This document shows positions 43,789 through 53,500 of a DNA stretch of 64,000 bases, one piece after another (the stretch's first letter is position 1; the number at the start of each line of letters is the position of its first letter). The DNA lies in contig JAUXVD010000023.1 of NCBI GenBank assembly GCA_030684575.1, forward strand, positions 1 to 64,000. The letters run 5' to 3'. The DNA is from Nitrospirota bacterium (GTDB lineage: Bacteria > Nitrospirota > Nitrospiria > Nitrospirales > Nitrospiraceae). The notes beneath the pieces are model-generated. The model was not told the origin of the DNA. It saw only the letters and a program-made list of their open reading frames with translations, and did no database searches. The position numbers were made by a program, and so were the translations under genes.

Positions 43789-45114
43789 TCATCGAAAGAC
43801 CCGAATCGCCTTCCATCGTTCCGATCTGTAGCGCCAGAGTAGTAGCCCCATTCTGACCGTCCAATCTGCAATCATCGCGCTCCAGACATAGAGTACATCC
43901 AGCGCGAGCCAGGGGCCTGCGATGACTGCCAGTGGTACGCGGATTCCCCACATGCCGATCGTGGTTGCCCACATGATGAACCTGGTATCGCCCGCTCCAC
44001 GTAGCGACCCTGCCAGGACCATGGTGAGGGCGAGCGGCACTTGGAGGATGGCGACGATGCGGAGGAAAACAGTTCCGAGTTCGACCACCGCTTCGTCATT
44101 CGTAAATGCGCGGAGTAGCACGTAGGGAAAGAAGAAGAATAAGACGCCCATCGAAGCCATCGCGATGGTGGCTAACCGGTTCGCCTCCCAGTTTTCAAGT
44201 TTGGCCCGGACATATTTTCCTGCGCCGATACTCTGTCCCACCATCGTGGCCGCGGCGATCGCGAAACCGTATCCAGGCAGGAACGAGAGGGACTCGATCG
44301 ACAGGCCCACTTGATGGGCTGCGTAGGTTACGGTTCCGTAGAGCAGCACGATCTTGGTATAGAGGATAATCCCTGCCTGTTGAAACATCCGTTCGCCGGA
44401 AACCGGTGCGCCGATCTGCCAGGTGGAGCGCAGGAGATCATATCGTGGCTTGAGCGACTTCCTGAAGACTGTTCGATTGGCCCAAAGGAGATAGAGCACG
44501 CCGGTTCCTTCTGCAAGACCGGTGGCCAGGGCTGCTCCGGTGAGGCCCCAGGCAGGGAAGCCCCAGAGTCCATAGATCAGCGGATAGGCAATCGACAAAT
44601 AGAGAAGATTCACGGCGATCAAAGCATACATCGGAGTCTTGGTATTCCCGGTACCTTGCATGATCGAGGAGAGGACTTGCAGGAAGATCGTACAGGGAAT
44701 GACCAGGAAGATCAGATTCGAGTAGGGAAGGGCCAATGCGATTACATGGTGCTCTGCGCCCAAGAGTTCCATGGTGAGACGATTCAAGGACAATCCGAGT
44801 ACCACGAGGGCGCAAGAGACGATGGCGGCCAGTCCGAGGAGGTGGGTGGCAGCTTCCCCGACGTCTTTGGTGCGGCGAGCCCCCGATAGTTGCGCGATAA
44901 GGACGTTGGCGCCTACCGATAGTCCTGAGACGAGCGTGGTGGACATGAAGGCCAGTAGTTGGCCAAGCCCAACTGCGGCAATGGATGTGGCACCGAGTCC
45001 GCCTACGAGGAAGACGGCGGCGATGCCCTCGGTCCGTTGGAGCAGGCTGCTGACCGTGACCGGTAATGCAAGGGTCAGGACGGACTTTCTGATTTGTGCG
45101 ATGCGGGATGCCAT
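43789..45114 (-). CDS. MATE-family multidrug/sodium exporter
   Basis: The 441-residue membrane protein has twelve predicted spans in two six-helix halves, typical of MATE (NorM/DinF-like) transporters. The N-terminal half shows AVGLGQLLAFMSTTLVSGLS and the second half starts near GAPVSGERMFQQAG. These antiporters export cationic compounds using Na+ or H+. The ATG at 45114 is preferred. An open frame extends to 45291, but that part is translated repeat DNA (copy 3), not real protein. The substrate is unknown. Confidence 0.9.
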   Translation of the reverse strand: MASRIAQIRKSVLTLALPVTVSSLLQRTEGIAAVFLVGGLGATSIAAVGLGQLLAFMSTTLVSGLSVGANVLIAQLSGARRTKDVGEAATHLLGLAAIVSCALVVLGLSLNRLTMELLGAEHHVIALALPYSNLIFLVIPCTIFLQVLSSIMQGTGNTKTPMYALIAVNLLYLSIAYPLIYGLWGFPAWGLTGAALATGLAEGTGVLYLLWANRTVFRKSLKPRYDLLRSTWQIGAPVSGERMFQQAGIILYTKIVLLYGTVTYAAHQVGLSIESLSFLPGYGFAIAAATMVGQSIGAGKYVRAKLENWEANRLATIAMASMGVLFFFFPYVLLRAFTNDEAVVELGTVFLRIVAILQVPLALTMVLAGSLRGAGDTRFIMWATTIGMWGIRVPLAVIAGPWLALDVLYVWSAMIADWTVRMGLLLWRYRSERWKAIRVFR

Positions 45115-45128
45115 GTGTGGCCATCCTA

Positions 45129-45255
45129 GCAGGCTGTTGAGAAAGGCCGCCAGCTTCGTTCTCGCCTCGAACGCATCCTCAACGTACCCCGAGGGTAGAC
45201 CTCCGGTGCATTCACCGACTGCGGCCTTGCTGCTCGGCCGTTCTGAACAGCCTGC
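45129..45255 (+). repeat. Structured palindromic intergenic repeat, copy 3
   Basis: The outer arms (45129-45149 and 45235-45255) match at 18 of 21 positions (GCAGGCTGTTGAGAAAGGCC). The inner stem CGAACGCA (45168-45175) faces TGCATTCA (45207-45214), six of eight paired. The core CCAGCTTCGTTCTCG is identical to copy 2. It lies just upstream of the MATE gene. Confidence 0.85.
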
Positions 45256-45322
45256 GACTGATGCTGGTTGAATATTCTGCCTGCTGGACAAATGCGTGCC
45301 CGTCCGATTAGGGTCACATACG

Positions 45323-46849
45323 ATGAATGAACTGAACGATCCCGTACCAGCTTCTTCTTCGAAGGCTCCGCGCCTGTCGAAGTCGAAATTTCTGTCCGGC
45401 CTTCAATGTCATAAGCGGCTGTATCTCGAAATTCACCAGCCTTATCTGGCGACGAAGCCGGATGCGGCGACTCAGGCGATGTTTGAGATGGGCACAGAAG
45501 TCGGAGAGTTGGCCAGGAGCCGCTTCCCAGGCGGTGTGTTGGTCACAGCTGGCTATCGCCAGAGCGAGGCTGCGCTGGCGCAGACGGCGGCCCTGATTCA
45601 GGATCCCGCGGTGCCGGCCATTTTCGAAGCGGCATTTTTGCATGCCGGGGTCTTAATTCGTGCAGATGTGCTGGAGCGTATTCCAGCCGAAGAGGGACAG
45701 CCCTGTGGTTGGCGTCTGATCGAGGTCAAGTCTTCCACCAGGGTCAAAGATATCCATCTCGAAGATCTCGCGGTGCAAAGCGAAGTAATCGTCGGTGCAG
45801 GGCTGATGCTCGCCTCTGTCGGTCTCATGCATATCAATACAGGTTATCTCTATCGTGAGGGGGCTATCGATCTGACAGCGCTGTTTGCGATTGAGGATCT
45901 ATCCGAGGCGGTCGCGCAACGCAGGGCTGAGGTGCCGGGTCGGTTGGCTGAAATGACTCGTATGTTGCTCCAGCCTCACGCCCCTGCGATTGAGCCGGAT
46001 CGGCATTGTCATACACCCTACGATTGCCCCTTCTGGGACCATTGCACCAAAGACAAGCCGGATCGGTGGATTCATTACTTGCCGGGATCGAAGCAGGTGG
46101 TCGGTCAGTTGACGCAACAGGGCGTGACGACGATCGATGAGATTCCTGCCGGTACGAAATTGTCGCCGGTTCAGCGCCGCGTGAAAGAGAATGTCGAGTG
46201 GGTATCTGCGAAACTCGGCACCATGCTACAGGCGGTGAAGTATCCCGTGCATCACCTCGATTTCGAGACGGTCATGATGGCGGTGCCCCGGTTTACTGAA
46301 ACGAGACCCTATCAAGCTCTTCCGGTTCAGTGGTCGAATCACATTGAACAGAAAACCGGTGAGTTACGCCACGAGGAGTTTCTCCACAAGGATGTCAGCG
46401 ATCCTCGGAAGGTACTGGTCGAATCCTTGCTGGAGTCTCTGGGGGAGAAGGGAAGTATCTGCGTGTATTCACCCTACGAACGGTCCATCCTGGAACAACT
46501 CTCTGTGGCTATTCCGTCTCTCAAACCTGCCTTGTCTCGCATCATTGCCAGGCTCTGGGACCTCTTCCCGATCATACGAGATCATTACTACCATCCATCG
46601 TTCGGCGGGTCGTACTCCATCAAGTCGGTGCTGCCGGCGATGGTACCTGCACTTGCCTATGACGATTTGGCGATCAAAGAGGGAGGGCATGCCGCCAGTC
46701 AGTACTACCGCATGGTCTTTGTCGAAACCGATTGGATCGAGCGGGCGACGATTGAGGAAAGTCTGCTGCGGTATTGCGAGCGAGATACCTTGGCGATGGT
46801 CGAACTGAGACGAGCGTTGCAGGAAAAGGCACAGGGAAAAGCTGATTGA
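45323..46849 (+). CDS. DUF2779 domain protein (putative nuclease)
   Basis: The 508-residue protein begins with a Cas4/RecB-like segment (LSKSKFLSGLQCHKRLYL, then RADVLERI and IEVKSSTRVK, the latter matching the D-ExK pattern of PD-(D/E)XK nucleases). A Cys cluster (HCHTPYDCPFWDHC) could hold an iron-sulfur centre. The C-terminal half starts with HHLDFETVMMAVPR and ends in RYCERDTLAMVELR, an RNase H/DEDD-like arrangement. This is the DUF2779 architecture. Its role is unknown, with a possible DNA repair or defence function. The start at 45323 (ATG) is preferred to a GTG at 45296. Confidence 0.82.
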   Translation: MNELNDPVPASSSKAPRLSKSKFLSGLQCHKRLYLEIHQPYLATKPDAATQAMFEMGTEVGELARSRFPGGVLVTAGYRQSEAALAQTAALIQDPAVPAIFEAAFLHAGVLIRADVLERIPAEEGQPCGWRLIEVKSSTRVKDIHLEDLAVQSEVIVGAGLMLASVGLMHINTGYLYREGAIDLTALFAIEDLSEAVAQRRAEVPGRLAEMTRMLLQPHAPAIEPDRHCHTPYDCPFWDHCTKDKPDRWIHYLPGSKQVVGQLTQQGVTTIDEIPAGTKLSPVQRRVKENVEWVSAKLGTMLQAVKYPVHHLDFETVMMAVPRFTETRPYQALPVQWSNHIEQKTGELRHEEFLHKDVSDPRKVLVESLLESLGEKGSICVYSPYERSILEQLSVAIPSLKPALSRIIARLWDLFPIIRDHYYHPSFGGSYSIKSVLPAMVPALAYDDLAIKEGGHAASQYYRMVFVETDWIERATIEESLLRYCERDTLAMVELRRALQEKAQGKAD

Positions 46850-46858
46850 GGTCCTGAT

Positions 46859-46887
46859 CCGCCGGCCTTAGACGATAAGGCCGGCGG
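46859..46887. terminator. Bidirectional hairpin terminator candidate
   Basis: A perfect 12-bp inverted repeat, CCGCCGGCCTTA (46859-46870) and TAAGGCCGGCGG (46876-46887), has a 5-base loop. It lies between the end of the DUF2779 gene (46849) and the 3' end of the minus-strand tRNA-Ser gene (46905). No long T run follows on either strand, so termination strength is uncertain. Confidence 0.6.
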
Positions 46888-46904
46888 TCTGCACCCGTGT
46901 GTTT

Positions 46905-46994
46905 TGGCGGAGAGGGTGGGGATCGAACCCACGGTCCCGTTGCCAGGACAGCAGTTTTCGAGACTGCCCGATTCGGCCACTCTCGCACCTCTCC
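46905..46994 (-). tRNA. tRNA-Ser (anticodon CGA)
   Basis: The 90-base minus-strand gene folds as a class II tRNA: acceptor GGAGAGG/CCTCTCC, discriminator G, encoded CCA, and a long variable arm (GTCCTGGCAACGGGAC). The anticodon stem-loop is GCAGT-CTCGAAA-ACTGC, so the anticodon is CGA, reading UCG serine codons. The T arm contains GGGTTCGATCCC. Confidence 0.95.
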
Positions 46995-47571
46995 GCTTCG
47001 TAAAACTCGCCTGATGTCGGGGTAGGGTTTGGCGTATGTATCGTCGTTGCGATGGGCTGGGGGAAGCTTACTCTGGGGAGGGTGATATTTCAATCGGTTT
47101 TCTTGATTTTTATCGTGTTCTCTCTATCCAAGGGGAGGCTTGGGTTTACAATCCAGAATAGGTCACCTTGGATTCCAATGGATGGCCGACAAGACCATGC
47201 CACTCAATTCCGTCTATGGTAGTTGCGGTCACGACTCCGCTACTTTCAGCAATCTGAATCTTTTAAAACTGTTCAATATTGACCAGCCGTGAGCGATGTT
47301 GCAGGCGTAAATTGGCTCGCAGTATAGGTATTCAGTTGTCTCGGTTGTAACCCTGTGTCCATGAAATTTCAGATTATTTACGAGAAAATTGTTGCCGGAT
47401 AAAAGCAAAACATTCTTTCGAGTTTCCACCGGAAGTACTATCCTGTCTACGGATAGAATCTGAAATCTCTTCTTCTGAGTTCCGATGATGTTTGCTAGGG
47501 GGTACTCTGCACAGCACGTCGTTAATACTTTGGGTGCTGGCCTTTTTCCTGCGGTAGGGGTTTAATTGGTG
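46995..47571. other. Long, AT-richer region upstream of the lipopeptide synthetase
   Basis: About 580 bases separate the tRNA gene from the NRPS start. The part from 47080 to 47560 is AT-richer than its surroundings. A 66-codon minus-strand frame (47429-47229) has no ribosome binding site and no motif. No clear promoter could be assigned, but a regulatory region for the NRPS operon is expected here. Confidence 0.4.
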
Positions 47572-50500
47572 ATGCCAACGCCTGTCCCTCCAACTCTACG
47601 CTACCTTTCTGACCTCTTCACATTTCGTTGCCAGGGAAAGAGTCAGGAACTCGCCTACGCCTTTGTTCGCGACAGCCTCGACATTGAGAGTCAGCTGACC
47701 TACGGAGAACTCGACCGCAGGGTGCGCTCACTGACCGGCCATCTTGCACGTAGAGTTCGACCGGGAGCGAGAGTCCTGCTCCTCTTCCCACCGGGGCTCG
47801 ATGTCGTCTCTGCGTTCTGGGCCTGTATCTGTGCCGGACTCGTGCCAGTTCCTGCCCCCGCGCTGGATCCCGTGAGGCGGAAGCATAGTGTGCCGAGGCT
47901 CCGCGCCATCGTCGAGGATGCTCAGGTATCTTTGGTCCTGACCACTTCTGCTATTGCGCCTTTCTCCTCGGAACTTTCGATCGTCAAAGACGGGAGTCAG
48001 GTCGAATGGGTGGCGACGGATCAATTGTACGATCAAACTCATGAGATTGATCTGCCGGTTCTAGGTGAACCCTCCCTTGCCTACTTGCAATATACGTCCG
48101 GGTCGACCGCCACTCCTCGTGGCGTGATGATCAGCCACCAGAATGTTTTGGCGCAGTGCGAGGCCCTTCATCTGGTTGCAGGGGTCGATCTCAACAGCCG
48201 GTCCCTCTGCTGGCTGCCATACTTTCACGATTACGGGCTTGTGCATGGCATCATCGCACCGTTTTATGCAGGTATTCCGGCATATCTCATGTCCCCCGTG
48301 ACGTTCCTGAGAAGACCTCTCCGGTGGCTGGAGGCGATGGATCGCTGGAGCATTACGCACAGTGGAGCCCCGAACTTCGCCTATGAATCCTGTACCAAGG
48401 CGCTCCGGCAACAGAAGGGCTGGATAGGCCATCTTCAGCATTGGGTTGTGGCGAGTTGTGGTGCAGAGCCGATTCATGTGGAGACGATCGAGGAGTTTGC
48501 AGAGGCGTTCCATGCCCATGGCTTTACACGCCAGGCCTTCACGCCGGCCTATGGGTTAGCGGAATCCACGTTGGTGGTGACCTCAAAACGACGGGCTGAG
48601 GAGCCGCTCCTCCTGCATGTGGCTGGTGAGGCCCTTGCTGCGCACCAAGTGACTCGAGTTTCGCCTGATGCCCTGGGAGCACGGACGTTGGTCGGGTGCG
48701 GGCCACCGCTCTCCGGCACCACTGTTCGCATCGTGGATCCTGTCACCCTCGCAGGCTGTGAAGCCGACCGCATCGGGGAAGTGTGGGTTGCCAGTCCCAG
48801 TGTCGCGCAGGGTTATTGGAATCGTGAAACAGCTGAGGATGTGACCTTTCGAGCGTCGCTCGAAGGGGATAGGCAGCGGGCATTCATGCGGACCGGCGAC
48901 CTGGGATTTCTGCATGACGGGCAACTGTTTGTTACCGGACGCCTCAAAGATTTAATCATTGTCCATGGACGGAATCTCTATCCCGGTGACATTGAACGGA
49001 CGGTTGAGCGGAGCCATTCAGGATTACGGCTTCATGGAGGAGCTGCCTTTTCTATCCAGGAAAATCGTGAGGAGTCGGTGGTGGTCCTGCAGGAAGTCGA
49101 ACGGGCACAGTCGGTTGACGTGGACGCGATTGCCATGGCCATTCGCCAGGCGGTGATGGATGAACATGAAGTGCCGGTTTCTTCCGTGGTCTTGGTCCGC
49201 AGCGGCGGGTTGCCCAAGACCTCCAGTGGCAAGATTCAGCGGGGGGCCTCCAAGGAGGCATTCATAACCGGTACCTTGCCGATCGTGGGGATCAGTCGCT
49301 ACGGGATCCAGGTCAGCGACACTCTGGCAGCAGAGGGCGACCTGATCGTCGACAAGGGGGGCGCGTCGGGCGCGGACCTGACGTCGCTAGAGGTGTACCT
49401 ACAGCTGATGGTCGCCGGGCACCTCTCTGTCGACCCGAGTTGTATTACGCTCACGCAGCCGATTGGAACGGTCGGCATCGACTCGCTCAAGGCAGGGATT
49501 ATGAAAAACCGCCTGGAGGAAGAGTTCGGAACCGAGCTGTCATTTCAGCATTTACTGATCGACTGGAGTATTCGCGATCTGGCAGAGCATCTCCTCACCC
49601 ATCAACACCAGGTCTTACCGAGCGCGGGGGCGAGGGCTGTCGATATGCCGGCCCTTCTTCCTGTGACAGTTACGTCTCCCACATTTCCGTTGTCTTCGTC
49701 ACAGCGGCGCATGTGGTTTGCTGAACGACTGAGTCCTGATTCGCCGCTCAATAATATCCCGGTAGCTGTCCGGTTGCGTGGCCCGCTCAATGTTCCGGCG
49801 TTGGAAGCGAGTGTTCACGCGATGGTTCATCGTCACGACCTGTTACGGGTAACCATCGAAGAGCAGTCAGGGGTGCCGTTTCACAGGCTGTCTGGCGACC
49901 AGGCTATCGCATTCAGGATCTACGATTATCGAGGGACGGGTGCAGAGAGACGTGGGGCAGATCTGCAGCGCCTGCTCAAACAAGAGGCAGCCAGTCGTTT
50001 CGATCTTCGTCATGGTCCGCTGATGAGGACTTCGTTACTGCGTGTGGACGAGCACGAGCATGTGTTGATTGCCACGTTTCATCATTTAATTATGGACGGA
50101 TGGTCCATCAGATTGTTGTGTCAGGAGCTGAGCGTCGTCTATGAGGCAGCCTGCTCCGGAGAGCCGGTTGTATGGACGAACCCCGCGGTGTCGTACCGCG
50201 ACTATGTCGCGTGGGAGCAGACAAGTCTCGACCGGGGACGACATGACAGGCAACGGCGCTATTGGCAGAAGCAGCTGAAGAATCTCCCGGCGCCGTGTGA
50301 ATTGCCCAGGGATTTCCCTCGGTCGGGAGAGGTACGGCAAGGCAGTCGGACCGTGACACTCGCGTTCTCGACCGCCGAATCCGATGCGTTCGACCGCTTC
50401 TGCCTGCAGACGGGGATGACGCCCTTCATGGCCACCGTGGCTGGATTGGCGACATTGCTCTATCGATATACGGGTCAGACGGATCTTGTCGTTGGAGCGC

Positions 50501-53500
50501 CGGTGAGCAATCGAGTGGCAACACAATTCGAACAGGTTCTCGGCTGCATGGTGAATACGGTTGCGCTTCGAGTCGACTGCTCCAAGAATCCGACGGCCCG
50601 TGCGCTGCTCGCGCAGGTCAGACGAGTGGTGGTCGATGCGACTAATCATCAGGATCTTCCCTTCGATGAAGTCGTTCGGGCGGTCTCTCCAGGCTACGAT
50701 GAAGCACGCGCTCCGCTCTTCCGGCTGATGGTGGCTTGGGAAGAAGATGCGGTGGCAGCACTTCGCTTAGCCGGTGTGAGCGCTGAGCGAGTTCAGATCG
50801 AACGGCTCGCCACTCCTTTTGATGCGACGGTATTCTCTCGTCGGCAGCAGGACCATATTCAGTTGGCGATCGAGTACAACACCTTTCTGTTCGAAGAGGC
50901 GACCATCACGCAGATGCTGGACCACTTGCGGTCATTGCTCGCCGAGATGGCCGCATCTCTCGATCTGCCGTTGTCCGAGCTCCCCCTGCTCACGGATCGG
51001 GAACGGCAGAAAGTCCTTGTGGAGTGGAATCGCACTCGTGCGGACGATCCGAGCGGTTCTAGCATCCATGCCCTCATCGATGCACAGGCGGCCCATGCGC
51101 CTGATGCATTGGCTGTGGTCTCGGAGAGCGGTACGCTCACGTATCGGCAGCTTTCGGAGCGATCGAATCATGTCGCGCAGGACCTTCGGCGGCAGGGGGT
51201 TCAGCCTGGAAGCCTTGTCGGGTTGCTCCTTGAGCGGTCGCTCGAAATGGTGGTGGGCATGCTCGGAATTCTCAAGGCCGGCGCAGCCTATGTGCCCCTC
51301 GATCCAGACTATACGGAGGAGCGTCTGGCGTTCATGGTGCGCGACAGCCAACTCACGGTGGTGGTAACCAATAGCCGGCTACGCAGTCGGTTACGAGCCG
51401 AGCAGCCGACGATGGTCTGTCTGGATGCCGATCAGTCGATGGTCGAGTTGAGTGCAGAGGACGGTGCGCCAGTTCAGGTTGCGGCAGATGCGCTGGCCTA
51501 TGTGATCTATACCTCGGGGTCCACAGGCCGTCCGAAGGGTGCCATGATTTCCCACCGCTCGTTGGTAAACTTCGCCCTCGCCTTTGCGGTTGAGTGCCGG
51601 ATGTCCTCACACGATTGTGTGTTGCACATGGCCACGATCAGTTTTGACGCAGCTGTCCTCGAGATTTTTCCGTGCTTGGTAACGGGCTCCACGTTGGTGC
51701 TTCGTGAGAACTTGCCCCCCGGAACTCCTGCCGAATTCATGCAGAGTTGCGCGCAGGGCTCCGTCACAATGGCATTCCTACCTACCGCGTACTGGCATCA
51801 TCTTGTGCAGGAGTGGGCTGGCGATCGTGTGAGCATTCCGGCCTCGCTCAGGAGGATCATCATCGGGGGCGAGAAGGCGTCAGAGCCTGTCTGCGTGCGT
51901 TGGTTTGCGCTAGCAGGAATGCGTGTGCAGTTACTGAATGCCTACGGACCGACGGAAGCGACGGTTGCGGCGACGATGGTGAATCTTTCCGCCCTCTGGG
52001 AAGACCATTCGCTTGGTTCGGAGGTTCCGATCGGCCGTCCTCTGCGAAACATGCGGGTCTATGTGTTGGATCGTCATCGGAATCCCGTTCCCGTCGGAGC
52101 AGTCGGCGAACTCTATATTGCCGGTCTTGGAGTCGGGCTGGGGTATCTCCACGATCCTGGCCTGACAGCAGACTCGTTCATGGCCGATCCCTTTGTTCCG
52201 GGAGATCGAATGTACAAGACCGGCGATCTTGGGAGGTTCCGCCGAGACGGGCAGCTCCTCTGTCTCGGACGAGTCGATCAGCAGATCAAGCTGAGAGGCT
52301 TCCGGATCGAACCAGGCGAGATCGAGGCGGCGCTCATGGCTGTTCCCGGTGTTCGAGAGGCGACGGTGGTACTGCGCGAGATTCCTCCCCGCGGCCCGTT
52401 GATCGCGGCCTACGTGACCACCGATGCGCATGCAGGTTTGTCTGGCCGAGAAATCTTGAGCGGACTGAGACGGGTTTTGCCGCATTACATGGTGCCGGCC
52501 GCCTGTGTCCTGCTTGAATCATTGCCCTATGGACCAAGTGGGAAAGTCGATCGGCGGGCGTTGCCTATGCCGGCTCTGGGCTCGATCGATCAGGCGGTTG
52601 CCCGTGTGGCTCCGCGAGATCACATTGAGCAGAGCCTCATGGACATGTGGGTGGATGTGCTCGGTGTGCCCGTTTCCAGCGTCCATGACAGCTTCTTCGA
52701 TGTGAGCGGACATTCGCTGCTTGCCACACAGGTCCTCTCGCGAATCCAGGAACTTTTTTCGCTCAACCTCCCACTCAGGACCATTTTTGATACGCCGACC
52801 ATTGCGCAGCTGGCCGAACATATCCGAGCCGAACAGCGACGGGGGGGTGGACGTGCCGCGCTGCCTCCCATCGTTGCCGTGTCCCGCACCGAGCCGCTCC
52901 CACTGTCGTATTCTCAACAACGTATGTGGGTCATGTACCAACTTGCCCCCAAGGGGACTGCGTATAACATGCCGTTTGCCTCGCGGCAGACCGGCCCATT
53001 GAATAAACGATGGTTGCGTCAGACGATTCAGGCCGTCACACGTCGGCATGACTCGTTTCGTACGACGTTTCGGATGACCGAAAGCGGGCCGGTTCAGGTT
53101 GTCGCGGATTGGCAGCCTCCGCATTGGGTTGAAATTGATCTGCAAAATCTGCCGCGCCATGAACGACTGGCAGAGGCTATTCGGCTTGTCGAAGAAGAGG
53201 CTCGCACGCCGTTTGATCTTGAACGGGGACCTGTTGCCCGGTTCTTTTTGATTACGCTCGATACGGAAGACCATATTCTTGTATTGAGCATGCATCACAT
53301 TATTGGGGATCAGTGGTCGTTCGGAGTGATCGGTCAGGAATTTGCCGCGTACTATAACGCGCTCAGTCAAGGCCATTCAGTTCCGGATGTTTCGTTCCCG
53401 ATCCAATACGTTGACTTCGCGATGTGGCAGCGGCGGTGCCTTACCGATGATACCCTTCGCCCTCAATTGGAGTATTGGCGCGATACACTGGCGAATCTCC

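Noticed and set aside
47229-47429. A 66-residue minus-strand frame upstream of the NRPS gene
   Set aside because: There is no ribosome binding site or homology, and its AT-richer composition fits an intergenic region.
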